From contig NW_026262690.1 of NCBI RefSeq assembly GCF_021869535.1, positions 92,471,995 through 92,535,994 on the forward strand: a stretch of 64,000 nt of DNA. Reading direction: 5' to 3'. Positions 35,330 to 47,100 of the stretch are shown one piece after another. The notes beneath the pieces are model-generated. The model was not told where the DNA came from, searched no databases, and saw only the letters and a list, made by a program, of their open reading frames with translations. Position 1 is the first letter of the stretch. Every line of letters begins with the position of its first letter. Made by a program: the position numbers and the translations under genes. Source of the DNA: Mytilus californianus. Its lineage: Eukaryota > Mollusca > Bivalvia > Mytilida > Mytilidae.

Positions 35330-35625
35330 CAGTGATGACTGCTGTACCCATATTGTGACTATTTTACCTATTATGTCTGTTTTGTTCACGCATCGTTGTA
35401 AATATAACGGAATTTGATGCGATTGTCATACAAGTGAGAGGTTTAGCGCTATAAAACCAGGTTCAATCCACCATTTTCTTCATTTGAAAATGCCTGTACC
35501 AAGTCAGGAATATGACAGTTGTTGTCCATTCGTTTGATGTGTTTTATCATTTAATTTTGCCATTTGATAAGGGACTTTCCGTTTTGAATTTTCCTCGGAG
35601 TTCAGTATTTTTGTGATTTTACTTT
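35330..35625 (+). repeat. Dispersed repeat family A, copy 2
   Basis: It matches 8550-8860 in the same orientation, including 'acaagtgagaggttta', 'aagtcaggaatatgacagtt' and 'ttccgttttgaattttcc'. Confidence 0.9.
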
Positions 35626-35764
35626 ATACTAAGAGTAAATAACTTATAATTTTTACAGTACATGATAATAGCATTAAATTTACGTGAATTCCATATTTTC
35701 CGAAATGGTGCTCAATGGGCTGATATGTATAGATTATTGCATTGCATTTTTCATATCAGACCCT

Positions 35765-35845
35765 TTATCGGCCCTAGGTCATGATATCAGCATAAGAGCC
35801 GTAGGCTCGAGGGCTAATGAATATCATGAACGAGGGCCGATTATC
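35765..35845. mobile_element. Compact foldback hairpin with GC-rich core
   Basis: Arms 'atcggccct' and 'agggccgat' enclose 'tcatgatatc' and 'gaatatcatga', with a core AGCCGTAGGCT. The organisation is like the hairpins at 11058 and 57799. Confidence 0.75.
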
Positions 35846-36230
35846 ATATACTTCAGCAGAAGAAATACAGACAAGAACTATTAAGAGTTTGTCTTTCTTT
35901 GAATTTTTAGATAATATTTCCTGACAGCCAATTATAAATTTCTTAACTTTAATTGTTTTTATTGATAATACAAGCATTTTATTTATCTTGTGACATATCA
36001 CAACAATTATCATGTTCTTAGTTTGAAAAGTTTATTGTCACCTTTCCTGTGATGGTTGCCCCCGAAAACATGTGCATAGTTATGCCTGAAGTTGTCGGGG
36101 CTGGATGGACGACTCAAAATTTGATATGTCTTTCAAAACATGTGTAATCTTAATTCATAGTTGGTTCTCAACCATTTTGTGAAAAGTATTAAATCACTTG
36201 CGGTTTTTCAAAGACTCGACAAACGCAGCC

Positions 36231-36311
36231 ATGTCGTCTGTCATGTTTTCAAAAAAATTTCCGGAAATTCACGAAGTTGCATGCGATAAAAGTCACGGAC
36301 GAATCGTTCAG
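36231..36311 (+). CDS. Candidate first coding exon of an unknown gene
   Basis: The ATG stands in a strong context (GCAGCCATGT). The 27 codons read M-S-S-V-M-F-S-K-K-F, then P-E-I-H-E-V-A-C-D, then K-S-H-G-R-I-V-Q, and end at CAG/GTGTGT (phase 0). The preceding 50 bases are richer in CpG than the surroundings. The phase would fit the exon at 49243, but that would interleave this gene with the peripherin-like gene on the same strand. It may be chance or a gene nested in intron 1. I do not recognise the protein. Confidence 0.35.
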
Positions 36312-36519
36312 GTGTGTAAAATGCAGATATAAGATGCTATAACGAAATTTTATTTTTTGATATACCTTTAAGTTATAAAATTCAAACTTAGATATAAATA
36401 AGGAAACAAAAGCAATAATTATAATAATGACAACGCGATGAAACCAGGTCGTTTGTTTTCTCGTATGAATTGTTTTACATTGTCATTATCATTTCGGGGC
36501 CTTTTATAGCTTACTATGC

Positions 36520-36640
36520 GGTATGGATTTTGCTCATTGTTGAAGGCCGTACGGTGACATATATTTATAGCTGTTAACTTCTACGTTACTTGGTCTCTTG
36601 TGGAGAGTTGTCTCATTGGCAAACATACCACATCTTCCTT
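36520..36640 (-). repeat. Family B fragment
   Basis: It is the reverse complement of the first ~120 bases of family B, including 'gagttgtctcattggc' and 'gttgaaggccgtacggtgac'. A second fragment lies at 37075. Confidence 0.85.
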
Positions 36641-37074
36641 TTTTACTTAAAGAAACCATACTTAATCTTATTAAAAAATACAAGTTAACCCTTGAAATTA
36701 CGACGAAATTTAAAGACACCTTTTATGTATGTTAAATGCAGAAATTATACGTCACATATAAACAGTATAAATGAATATGCGTTTGAGTCCTTAAAATAAT
36801 TCTAAAGATATGAAAAGATTTACAGACACTGAGTGATTTTCTTTGGAGTTGAGGCGATAACTCTCTATTTATTTAAAACTTATGGTTAATGAAATAAAAC
36901 AAATTGAGGTTTGATATATTCCTCGATGTTTGGCATTGAAAACTATTGTAAATTACTACCGATATGTGGTTTGCGAGGATAGATGAGCAATTGTCCAAAG
37001 ACTTATAATAACAGGAAGATGAGTATTATCAGTTCATGATTCTTTTATAAAATAAAAGATGCTGGTGTGAGCCA

Positions 37075-37175
37075 AGGCTCCGTGTTGAAGGCCGTACTTT
37101 GACCTGTAATGGTTTACTTTTACAAATTGTGACTTGGATGGAGAGTTGTCTCATTGGCACTCATACCACATCTTC
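37075..37175 (-). repeat. Family B fragment
   Basis: It covers the same part of family B as 36520-36640, also reversed, with a diverged 'gttgaaggccgtactttgac' block. Confidence 0.85.
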
Positions 37176-38627
37176 TTATACCTATTATGTTAATTTTTTT
37201 ACGAAAATGTGTGAATTTTCAAAGGGCACGTGTCACTGTGCCGACTTTCCTCTCCAAAACATATAGTTATAAATGGAAATGTCAATTCTTTTGTTTTCGG
37301 TATGTGAAACAATCCACCTCCCCCTCAAAATAAAATCAGATTAAAAGTTGAAGTAGCTAGTGCACAACTTCATGTTCCATCTAAAGAAGAATCAGTGCAA
37401 GTTTCTGGGAATTCCGTCAACTTGTTTTCAAGGAGACGAGCCAATCTGTAGTCATAAGCGAATTTAGAGGGTCCAGTTGACAGAGGTCTAGAGCGTTTTT
37501 TGGTGACAACTTAGTAAAAAATTATTTTTCTTAAAATCAATATCCGTATAAAACGAACATACGATTGCAAAAAACAGGATTTTTATATTGCGAACTGGAC
37601 ATGAGCTATACTGAATTGGCGCTGTTATTCCTGCTTCCCGCTGTCTGTCACAGTATCGTATAAAAGTGCAAATCAACAACTTCATTATAATTTGGCTAAT
37701 TTACAAAAGGACAAGTGATAAATGTTTCAGCAAACTGATTTAAGTATAAAGTTGAGGTTTCAAATCGTTTCTACTCTAAAAGTCTGTTTTGAGTTTGTTG
37801 TCTGGGGTATAAATAAATTGAAATTAAGCATATATCTCGAATATGATAGCCAATGACCAAACCATATAAATCAGTGCAATTGATTTTCCAAAACGGTCTT
37901 TGTTCGGAATTAACAAATACGAATTTAGCATGGGGTTTTGAACTATTTCCAAACTGGCTACACACAAATAATCCTGATTCTTTTCATAAACTTCTTCAAA
38001 ACAAAGACTGTTTCACATTTACATTTCGACTTTAGCCAGGAAGCTACCTCTAATTTCAAAAATAGCACCTCAGAATGGAACAAACAGTGGTTGCCTCTTA
38101 TTTAGCGTGTTGTACAATCTAATTTAAATCCTTTATCCTCATATGCTTATATGTACGAGCACGCGAGTTAAGATAGATCTGAATTTTAATCAGATTGCAT
38201 GTTGGAATGTTATCTATCGAAATAGAGAGGGATGGGAGAGAGAGAAATTATTTCTTTAACAAGAAAATTATACCCCACATAGAACAGTAGCTTCATTAAG
38301 AATCTATGTCAGTTTTTCTACATTTTTTATTAAAAAATGAGGTAAAATCATGCTTCTTCATGTATCAATTATCTGATCATTCATGCCAAACAGGCATTTA
38401 GGTTCACGATTGCATTTCTTTTTTTAAAGAAAGCAACTGGTCTCTGGATTTATTCTGACCATACATATACATGCGTTTGTGAAATAGAACTTTATTAATT
38501 TGAAATATGGTTTATTATTTATGCCAAAATATTGGTTAAGCGTGAAGACTGAAGTAAAGCATAAAATTAGTGATCACCTGCCTTATATTCTTTCTTAAGT
38601 ATACAAATCAGTATTTTCATTCAATAC

Positions 38628-38761
38628 CAGGGGCGGATCCAGCCATTTTTAAAAGGGGGGTTCCAATCCAGGATAAAAGATATGTCCCCATTCAACAGCA
38701 TTGATCGTCAAAAAAAGGGGGTGTTCTAACCGTGTGAAACCGACTCCTGGATCCGCCACTG
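38628..38761. mobile_element. Short hAT-like non-autonomous element with AATAC duplication
   Basis: The inverted ends CAGGGGCGGATCCAG and CTGGATCCGCCACTG bound 134 bp, flanked by AATAC on both sides (38623-38627 and 38762-38766). The interior differs from the other two CAG-ended elements, so it is a separate subfamily sharing the ends. Confidence 0.9.
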
Positions 38762-38934
38762 AATACCGTGACGATTTTATCAAGCATAACATTTAAATGA
38801 TTCTTTTCTCTCGATTTGTTTTTAGAAGTCAACATGCAAAAGTTGTATGCAAAATTTAAACAAAATCTGTGACATAGCCAATTTACTGTTCCTTGACCTA
38901 AGTTCGTAAATTTGTTTTTGTTTTGTTTTTTACC

Positions 38935-39000
38935 TGCGTCATCGAAGGCGGAAGCAGGTCTGCTAAACGCTCAACTCCGTCCGTCCGTCCGTCCGTCCGT
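38935..39000 (+). repeat. (CCGT)n tetranucleotide tract after a GCAGGTC hairpin
   Basis: 'cctgcgtcatcgaaggcgg' and 'aagcaggtctgctaaacgc' are followed by five CCGT/GTCC units ending in TTCG. Similar heads followed by tetranucleotide runs occur at 8035, 24222 and 58825. Confidence 0.7.
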
Positions 39001-39170
39001 TCGATAGAAATCTTTTGTCAAAGTTGTTTTGGCTTCTATAAAAGGGAATTATTTAATATTTGGTCTGCAGCTTTATAATGTTGAGTTATAACGATAAAGC
39101 CAGCTGCTTACTAATTACTGAATTGATAAATAAAGAGCTCGAGATTGAGAATATGATTATTATTTTGTAG

Positions 39171-39396
39171 AAAATTAAAGGGTGGAGAACTTATAACCGA
39201 CAGCGCACCTTTCAGTTGTTGTGACTATTTATCACCAAGACCCTGCATTCATCACGATTTAAACGACAAAAATCTGCATATTCTTTTTGCTGACACTTTG
39301 TCAAAGAGAGGATGTACACATATACTGATGAACTACTTTGATAATGTTGTCCTCCAGCCCTCTGGATACTCAATTCTGGTAGCCTTCTTCGTGCAG
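39171..39396 (+). CDS. Peripherin/RDS-like tetraspanin, exon 2
   Basis: It encodes residues 188-263 and completes the large extracellular loop. One base completes the codon left by exon 1, giving K-K-L-K-G-G. Then come P-F-S-C-C at 201-205 and S-P-R-P-C at 209-213, the diagnostic signature of the peripherin/ROM1 branch. G-C-T at 235-237 supplies the last loop cysteine. The exon ends with the first half of TM4 (S-I-L-V-A-F-F-V-Q) at CAG/GTAAAC. The acceptor is 'attattattttgtag'. With exon 1 this gives six loop cysteines (159, 160, 204, 205, 213, 236). No stop interrupts the frame. I found this exon by translation, because it has no ATG-initiated frame of its own. Confidence 0.92.
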
Positions 39397-39599
39397 GTAA
39401 ACATTAAAAATATATTAATAAGTATAAAATAAATATGAAGCTTGTTAGTGAAATTAGAGAATAGATGCATTATTTCTTGTGGTCCTACACCCTGTCGATA
39501 CTAACTTTTTGGCATAATCAAAGTTCATACTTTTTAGATTGCTTATGACGACTAATGTGTTATACTAAATCAGCTGGAGCTGTACTGCTATTTTAGTCT

Positions 39600-40135
39600 A
39601 GGAAATAAAATTGAGAATGGAAATGGGGAATGCGTCAAAGAGACAACAACCCGACCGAAGAGCAGAAAACAGCCGAAGGCCACCAATGGGTCTTCAACAC
39701 AGCGAGAAAATCCCGCACCCGGAGGCAGGCTTCAGCTAGCCCCTAAACAAAAATGTGTACTAGTTCAGTGAAAATGGACGTCATACTAAACTCCAAAACA
39801 TATAAATGAACTAAAATTAAAAAACATACAAGACTAACAAAGGCCAGAGGCTCCTGACTTGGGACAGGCGCTAAAATGCGGCGGGGTTAAACATGTTTTG
39901 TGAGATCTTAGCCCTCCCCCTATATCTCTAGCTAATGTAGAATAAACAAAAACACAGCAATACGCACAGAAAAACTCAGTTTAAAAGAAGTCCGAGTCCG
40001 TTGTCAGAATAGGTAACAAAAGAAACTAAGCAAAATGACAATGATACATTAATTAACAAAGGACTACTAGCAGTAACTGACATGCCAGCTCCAGACCTCA
40101 ATTAAACTGATTGAAAGATTATGTCTTCATCATAT
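39600..40135 (+). repeat. Dispersed repeat family C, long copy
   Basis: It begins 'aaaattgagaatggaaatgg', with 'cgtcaaagagacaacaaccc', 'gggtcttcaacacagcgag', 'atcccgcacccgg' and the tail 'tgacttgggacaggcgc'. It is the longest copy in the window and lies in intron 2 of the tetraspanin gene. Confidence 0.9.
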
Positions 40136-40325
40136 GAAAATCAGGTACAATCCCTCCCGTTAGGAGGTTTAGTCTCATACCATCATAAAATATATGAGAA
40201 GAACACAACCCGTATCAAGGTTGATTTATTACTTGAAATTGATTCACAAAATTGCATTCAGTAACTGTGAGAACTTTTAGATCGATATTTAATGTTTTAG
40301 TCTCTTACTCTTTTTGTTATATATG

Positions 40326-40583
40326 GGCTGCGTCGGATAGAAATCGACCTTATGCAAGTGGACGTATACATGTACATGTATAAGACTTTGATTGAATTTC
40401 CCAAATTGGAACATTCAAATACAAAATTATGGATGAATATTTTGGTCTGTTTTGTAGATTTTCCTATAACAGCTCAATTTTCAAACGGTTTCAGACTTTC
40501 CATAGATATTTTTTCAACCCGAATAGGTTAACAGCTGTATTGATATTCATTTGCATAAGGTAGATTTCTATCCGACGCAGCTC
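40326..40583. mobile_element. 258-bp element with 33-bp terminal inverted repeats
   Basis: The ends GGCTGCGTCGGATAGAAATC and its inverse (right end at 40583) match over about 33 bases, with two or three mismatches, down to 'cttatgcaa'. The interior is non-coding. No certain target duplication was found. Confidence 0.85.
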
Positions 40584-41511
40584 CTATTTTATCCTTGGAA
40601 CCGATCTGATGAGTCAAGCCCATTCCAACTGATTACCTCACAATAACGTATTCTCCTCTTGAAATGTATGTAGTATTTGCCATTGAAAGTTCAACACCAA
40701 GCCATTCATCGAAATACAAAAAGCACCTTATTTATCAAATTAGGCACACCTTCTCTTCAGAATCTTACAATAGATTGCACTAATCAAGAATTCTCTGTCA
40801 ATTTACACAATGCATCCGGGGACTTCAATGGAATATACTAAACCACTATTGTTGGGGAATTGGACTACGCTCTTGTATATTATTATTCTGTACTACATTC
40901 ATTGACATTTTAACAAAAAATCTTTAGTTTTAGTTTTTTTTCTAATCATTTAACTTTTTTATCATACCAACGCAATCTTTAAAGAATACATTGTAAGTAG
41001 TTTATATCTATGCACTATCTACACAATCTTTACAATATGGAAGCGAATTATATGAGACGCCAAATTACTACTATGGCGGTACATAAAAGTAACCCTTCAA
41101 ATGTATGACTGAATTTGTTTGAAAAAGAACTCGGTAAATTAAGGAAATCTAGCAGAATATTGGAATAAAAGGCGCATTGCCTGCATGTTCACAGTTGGCT
41201 GCCATATGATCATTTAAGTCTTTATGTGTAATTCTTGAAGTGGCTGAACTGATGAAGCCACTTAAAGATTGACTAAGAGTCAGGGCAAAATTCAAAGTGT
41301 TTTAAGAATTGTTCATGTCATAATCTAGATTTTACGCCAATTACGACATGTACTACCTTCTTTTTCGCGACAATGAAAAGTCAATACTGATTTTTAATAT
41401 TATATAGAACTAAAATGTCCTTCGGTTTTCCGTAGAATCGGATTTTTAAGGAATTTTCTGAAGCCAAGGGAACTATCAGTATCTACCAAGTCCGCGTCCG
41501 TCCTGTTCAAG
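40584..41511. other. Rest of intron 2; nothing recognised
   Basis: AT-rich intronic DNA. A second good acceptor ('ttcggttttccgtag', ending at 41435) lies 76 bases before exon 3, but using it from exon 2 would bring an in-frame stop. Confidence 0.4.
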
Positions 41512-41540
41512 TGGTTTGAGGTCGCAACATTATTGACACG
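41512..41540 (+). CDS. Peripherin-like tetraspanin, probable 29-base exon 3
   Basis: It encodes W-F-E-V-A-T-L-L-T and two bases of the next codon, continuing TM4 from exon 2 in phase 0. The W-(L)-F-E-V motif is the expected TM4 core of peripherins, and the combined TM4 has the right length. The acceptor is 'ccgtcctgttcaag' and the donor CG/GTAAGT is near-perfect. The small size makes this less certain than exons 1 and 2. Confidence 0.55.
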
Positions 41541-41825
41541 GTAAGTTTTTTGCTAGTTTAGACTAGGGAAAGAATTTTAAAGTAAGGGGTCATAAGAACA
41601 CATTTAATTTCAATTCATTTAGTAGGTTACGGTGATGTGGGAGTCTTTACGCGGTAACTTGGATCGCAAATGATTGGTGATGAATTTTACCTTAGCAATT
41701 TGTTTATATATGTAACTTTTCATATACACAATATGAGTTTTTTTGCCTTGTCTTTATCAAACTTGAAAATAAGCACACTGACCTACTGTTTTTTTTTATT
41801 ATATTGACGGTTTATGATTTTGTAG

Positions 41826-41860
41826 GATTTGGGGGTTGGGGTTGGGGTTGGGGGGGGGGT
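41826..41860 (+). repeat. GGGGTT repeat and G run
   Basis: Three to four GGGGTT-like units precede a run of about ten G at 41827-41859, giving at least four G tracts that could form a G-quadruplex. It lies in the intron after exon 3. It is too short and the wrong type to be a telomere of this organism. Confidence 0.6.
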
Positions 41861-43080
41861 AAAAATTCTGCTAAAAATTCTGAGATTTTATTCTTATGCA
41901 TATTATACATGTAGCATTAGACTGTGACCGATTTTCGAAATTATTTCAACATGAACTACATGCTTTGATATAATTTGCTATAAATGGATGCACAATATTT
42001 TTATTTTTATTTCTTTTTACGAATTCTTATTTTCACTTTGACTGATACGTGTTTTAAACGATTATATCTGGGACTTTTATACTAGAGAAAGATAGTCCCA
42101 GGTTATATGTATCTCAAATACTGTTACTGTTATCTTATTTAACTATACGAGTAATAATTTGATTCTTTTATGTTGACAATGCACATTTTCGTAGTACTTT
42201 TCAGAAGTAAATTAAAATTCACTCTTTACAAAGAACCGGCAAAATAACAAATTTACTATATGTCCGACGCCAGCAAAATAGCCATTGCTATAGAAATATG
42301 CTATTTTCCCGGCTAAATTAAGATATTTTAATCGGAGCCGGCAAAATAGACAATGCCGTTTTAAAATAGAGTTTTAATTTTTAATTTCTCGAAAACAAAA
42401 TCAATTGTTTCAGGCGGAAAGTGAAAAAAATATTTTTTTAAATATTTTGAAACTTGATTAAAAACAAGTGATTTAATAGTTTTTTATCATGGATTGGCGA
42501 AAATCATTGAATAACTCTTGAATCTTTCATAGTTGGTTCCCTGATTTAAATTTGAGTTATATCCTATTTGTAATTTCAAACTCTCCAGCAGTTCCAGCTC
42601 AAAATGAGTACACTTCTCTGCATTGCACAATAATAACTGTACAAGGAAACTTGTCAAGATGTTATTTGAACAAATTAACGTATGTTTCTTCATCTCTATA
42701 TCTTTTGATCCCATCTTTGATAAAGGTGTGAGTATTTTAGAGAAAAAAATCAAATTTTTTTTGTCACGTTAAAACCATGTGCTACTCAATGACAATGTTT
42801 ATCTGTTCAAGTGTTGATTTTGGTTGAAGTAGTCACGAGGTAATGGCGGAATTAATTAGAGTTAGTATCAGTGTTGGTATATGTATTGCCCAAATGACTG
42901 TTAATACAATGATTGTGGTGAATTTATAAACCTTGGTCTTATTATAAATTCACATGGGATTTACAATAAGAAGTCATGCTAAGTTAAAAGGTGTTGAGAA
43001 AAAGATGTGGGGAAAACCTGTTATCATTTCACCTACTTTAAACCTTCATTTTCGATCGCTTCGTTTCTCATGGTCGATTC
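41861..43080. other. No supported gene; one unexplained minus-strand frame
   Basis: The 88-codon minus frame at 42487-42753 has protein-like composition, with runs such as M-K-K-H-T-L-I-C-S-N-N and L-L-L-C-N-A-E-K-C. I do not recognise it and found no convincing splice sites. It could be an exon, a gene fragment or chance. Confidence 0.3.
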
Positions 43081-43104
43081 CGCTACTGCTGGATTGCTAG
43101 TCCC

Positions 43105-43140
43105 AGAGGTTATCCTTAGCTCAGTAGGTAGTGCTTTGAC
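43105..43140 (+). repeat. tRNA 5'-half-like sequence (SINE relic?)
   Basis: 'ttagctcagtaggtagtgc' closely matches a tRNA D-arm/A-box region. No matching B box or 3' half follows, so this is not a tRNA gene. It may be the head of a truncated SINE. Confidence 0.45.
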
Positions 43141-43284
43141 ATGATTTATAATATGCCTTCCTTAAATTCCACGTTGATAAATTTAGATATTATTAAGAAA
43201 CTTAGCTTCTGACTCCGTACGTTTGATTGTGTCAGTTTCCCCCTTTTTAAATTTACCTTGGAGTTCGGTATTTTTGTTAATATA

Positions 43285-43745
43285 AAAATAAGAAGATGTG
43301 GTATGAATGCCATTTTGAGACAACTATCCACAAAAGGTAAAATGAAGTGGATGTAAGTAATTATAGGCAACTGTAGGCCTTCAACAATGAGAAAACCCCA
43401 TACCGTATAGTCGGCTATAAAAGGCCCGATATGAATAATATGAAACAACTCAATTAAGAAAAATAACGGCCTTATTTATAACAAAACAATTTACGAAAAT
43501 CAAATATGACTGACAATGGACCAACGATAACCACTGAACTACAGGCTCCTGACTTGGGACAGGCACATACAGAATATGGCGGGGTTAAACATGTTTGTGA
43601 TCTGGGACAGTGGTGTATCAGCACAACATAAGAACAAACTATAAAAATCAGTTGATACAAAGAAAAACATCAAACAAAAACACAGACAGGACTTGGCAGA
43701 GTATATATCTTTCCTTAATCCCTAACAACAAAAAAGACACTAAGT
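43285..43745 (+). repeat. Dispersed repeat family B
   Basis: It starts 'aagaagatgtggtatgaatg' and includes 'ctgacttgggacaggcacat', 'gaatatggcggggttaaaca' and a terminal 'gatacaaagaaa' phrase. The same layout as 54350-54790. Confidence 0.9.
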
Positions 43746-44120
43746 ACAGATGTGAGAGTACTCGCAGTTACTGACAGCTAGTTCAAAGCCAATAACAACT
43801 TGTTTTTACTTATAATAATATTTGTTTTTAGGCAAAGATGACATAGGATGGCTATCCTTTTTATATTAGGCCCCTTTTGTGGTCATATAGATCATAACAT
43901 ATTGAAATAGTTATACTTCCTTAATTTTTCGAATTTTTGGGCTTGACCGTTACCGATGAAGGTATATCCAGTGAGGCATATCAGAGGCACCAAATTAATA
44001 AACAGTTCTTTTCATTTTTTACTCCTCTTCGTATCTCAGATTTCATCATGTTGCTTTGATCTTCATATTATTTAAATCTCTTGCAATGTCTTTTTTTCTT
44101 CTTCCCGATATTATATTCAG

Positions 44121-44166
44121 AAATCTGTTTGCAAACTCATGTCAGTTAACTGGCTTCATTATATGA
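44121..44166 (+). CDS. Peripherin-like tetraspanin, tentative last exon
   Basis: After a pyrimidine-rich acceptor ('ttcttcccgatattatattcag' region) one base completes the codon from exon 3. The reading is R-N-L-F-A-N-S-C-Q-L-T-G-F-I-I and stop, a short cytoplasmic tail. Arg after TM4 is expected. The total would be 288 codons including the stop, close to peripherin length but with a shorter tail. No independent support exists; another terminal exon is possible. Confidence 0.3.
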
Positions 44167-47100
44167 GAGGCTACAGCTTGTACTTACTGCATTTTGAGTG
44201 GTTCAGAATGAAATCAAAAGTTATTGTTTACAAAGCTCTGTTGAAAAGTCTACTAAACCGAAGGTTACGAGATGCCAGTAGATTGTTCAAAATAGACTTT
44301 TTAAAGTTATTTTTTTTTGTAACCTAATTTTAATACTGCTTTCGTACTATCTAATCCCACATCCACATTGTTCAAGATATTTTGAAGAAAACAACCTTAA
44401 AATAACCAAGGAATTTTCAAAATTATAAAACAATACATTGGCCAACACGAAAATGACGAACAGACGAACAATAGTTCGCAAAACAATATAAATAAAGCTA
44501 GAGAACTGAGCGAAACCAACCCAAATAGATTAAGGTTAAAACTCAAGTGCCGATGCTGATATAGAAAGTCATGGTGCTCTTGATATATATAAATATCTGG
44601 TAATAGATAAAAGGCATAAGTTTACCGATGTTCAAATCTCGCACGTCTATTTATTTTGAATATGCAAATCTATTAAAAGCAATCTAAAGAATCGCAACTC
44701 CAAAAGCAGCAAGGTCGGTGTGTTTGACAGGGTAAGCATCTGCTGCAATGCGTGTATAAAACGTTTTTGGTTATATGACATGAAAAGAGATGGGAGGATA
44801 GAACTCACTATGGAACATATCACGTAGTCAACTGAGAAACAAATATTCCACTAACTTGTCATCTTTGGAATTTTAGAGTGACAACTTTAACTTTTCCATT
44901 AGGCGTCCTGGGTTCAGTATTTTAGAAGTTTCAACACTCCATGAAGTAACATTGATAGGAAACACAAGCATTAGAATATCAAACGAAAGATCTGTACTAT
45001 AAATGATACTTCGAATTTATTAACAACACTCCAGCAGCACCTACATTTGGAGGAAAAAATCTTCGTTTATAATTTCATCGAAGAAGGGAAATTACTTTTG
45101 GACTAATGGTTCTAAACGGTTCTTTAATAGAGAAAACGAACGATAACGTTACGACTGGATCAACTGAGAGAAATGTGAAGATAAACTCACGATGCCAGCA
45201 CGACACGTTAAGACCTTCACATTACTTCACATCAAAAACACCAAGAAAGAGTAGACAGCATCGTTCCATGGAAACCTAAAAGAAAAGAATAATGGAAAAT
45301 GCAGACCCTTTTATGAATCAGCCCAGCAGGATTTGAATGTCTTAAAAAGTAACACAAGCAAGTCTTTTGAAGTACTGTTTTCACGTTCAATACTCAGATG
45401 TAAGTTTCCAAGGACATAAAAGTATTTAAAGATAAAATTTGAAGTTGATTTTATTAACCAGAAAAGAAACTGTTGATTGCAAATAATCTTAAGCACAAAA
45501 AGTGTTGTAGTAGAACAATTCCATGTGGATTAGAATTCATCATAATAATTTATTACCGTAAAATGGTTTTCTTGTTAGTGAATATTACTTTTGCTCCAAA
45601 ATTGTATTTTTTTTTTTTCAGATAAAATAAATATTTTTCAGTTTCCGAGCTGATTCCCAATTTGTGGTGGGTGTCGTGTTTCACAATCTTCAGTTTTCTG
45701 TAAAGTGTTTTGTGGACAACTGTTACTTCCTTTTTGACTCTCTTGCCCGCTTTTCTTTGACTTCTGTTTTTTCATGAACCCCCTTGGTGTCTTACCCACT
45801 TTTAAAATCGTTTGTAATATAGTAACTTTGATTTAATATATTTTTTTTGTATACGTTTCTTTGTTTAAAAGTCGTTGGTTGCTGTCCGAAATATTTGTTT
45901 TTCGTTCATTGTTGTGTTATAATTTATATAGATAAGTCCATTGGTTTTCCCTTTTGAATTGTTTCACATTTGGTCTTTAGGGATAGTTGTTTCATAATAG
46001 CAATCACAACATATCTGCCTAATCTTATATTTATTCAGGCCTTTTAATGAATCCAATAAAGTTTTTATTAAATTGTTATGTTGTTTTTTAACGTTGCTTA
46101 TATAGATGAGTCCTTTCATGCAGTCTTTAGATGACTGTCCCCATAGTACAAATATATAATTGCATTGAGCGTTCCTGATGAAGGTAAATCCAGAAAAGCG
46201 CTTCGGACGCATGAAATTATTAAACGTGTTGTTTTCAATTTTTTCCATTATACTCAGAATCTACTTTATGCCACATATCCGCAAAAATACTTTTGGATCA
46301 ACAATAGTTGCATTAATTATACTCTTCATAGTTACCTCATTTTAATGGTCATCGTCTTATATCACCCGAGGCATATATGGCAGATTCAGCACAATTTTCT
46401 GGATTTTTTTTGGAATTTAATGCTCATCAACTTCGTCATTGATTTAGCCTTAAAACTGTTTTGATTCGAGCGCCACTGATCAGTCTTATGTAGACGAAAT
46501 ACGAGTCTGGTGTTACACATTATTATCCTGGTATCTTTGATAACTTTGTAGACGCTTTTTGCTTATTTCATTACTGACGACAGTAGTTCTACGTAAAAAA
46601 GTGGATTCAAATTAATGCCATGTTAGAGGATGAAGACTGTCTATACTTTCGTTCTTTTGTAGTGTCGTTAGCAGCAATAAGAAGCAAATATACAAAGATG
46701 CCTTACCTCTGTCAACTACATTCGATACTGAGAATCGTGTGAAATGAACTTAATAATGGTAATATGGCATAGTAAACTGCAAATGGAATAAGATGAACCT
46801 GAAAATGAAATATTCAATCACAATGGGACAAAAAGTCGTTGTGGTTATATATGCTGACGAAAACGAACGAATAACATATTTGTTACGACTTTTGATTTTT
46901 ATCTTGTCTTGTAACAATGTTGGAGTGTAATTTTCAAATTGGATTGCATGACAGATGATGACAGTTTGTTACATGAAACGTTTTGATATCAAACTCTGAG
47001 ATTAAAGTTGAATACAATTCTAGAGAAAACAAGTTTCTGGAGTATCTGCTATTGGATACGCTCGACAAAAAGTATCCATATAGATATTATAATTTATATG

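Larger units (their letters stand above)
32961..39170 (+). other. Intron 1 of the peripherin-like gene
   Basis: The intron starts GTATGC and ends 'tattattttgtag'. It holds a (TA)n tract and poly-G run directly after the donor, the 33020-33130 repeat, the GAAATWWTGTC motif field, one family A copy, two family B fragments, a foldback hairpin, a CAG-ended element and a candidate first exon of another gene (36231). The stretch 37181-38620 has nothing that I recognise. Confidence 0.8.

Noticed and set aside
38935-39000. Short direct repeats suggestive of a CRISPR-like array
   Set aside because: It is a plain tetranucleotide microsatellite without spacers, in a eukaryotic repeat.
41826-41860. Telomere-like GGGGTT repeat
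   Set aside because: Only a few units, internal to an intron; molluscs use TTAGGG-type telomeres, so this is simple sequence.
44139-44327. 62-codon plus frame overlapping the tentative last tetraspanin exon
   Set aside because: It would follow the 44120 acceptor in phase 0, which does not fit exon 3. No family was recognised.
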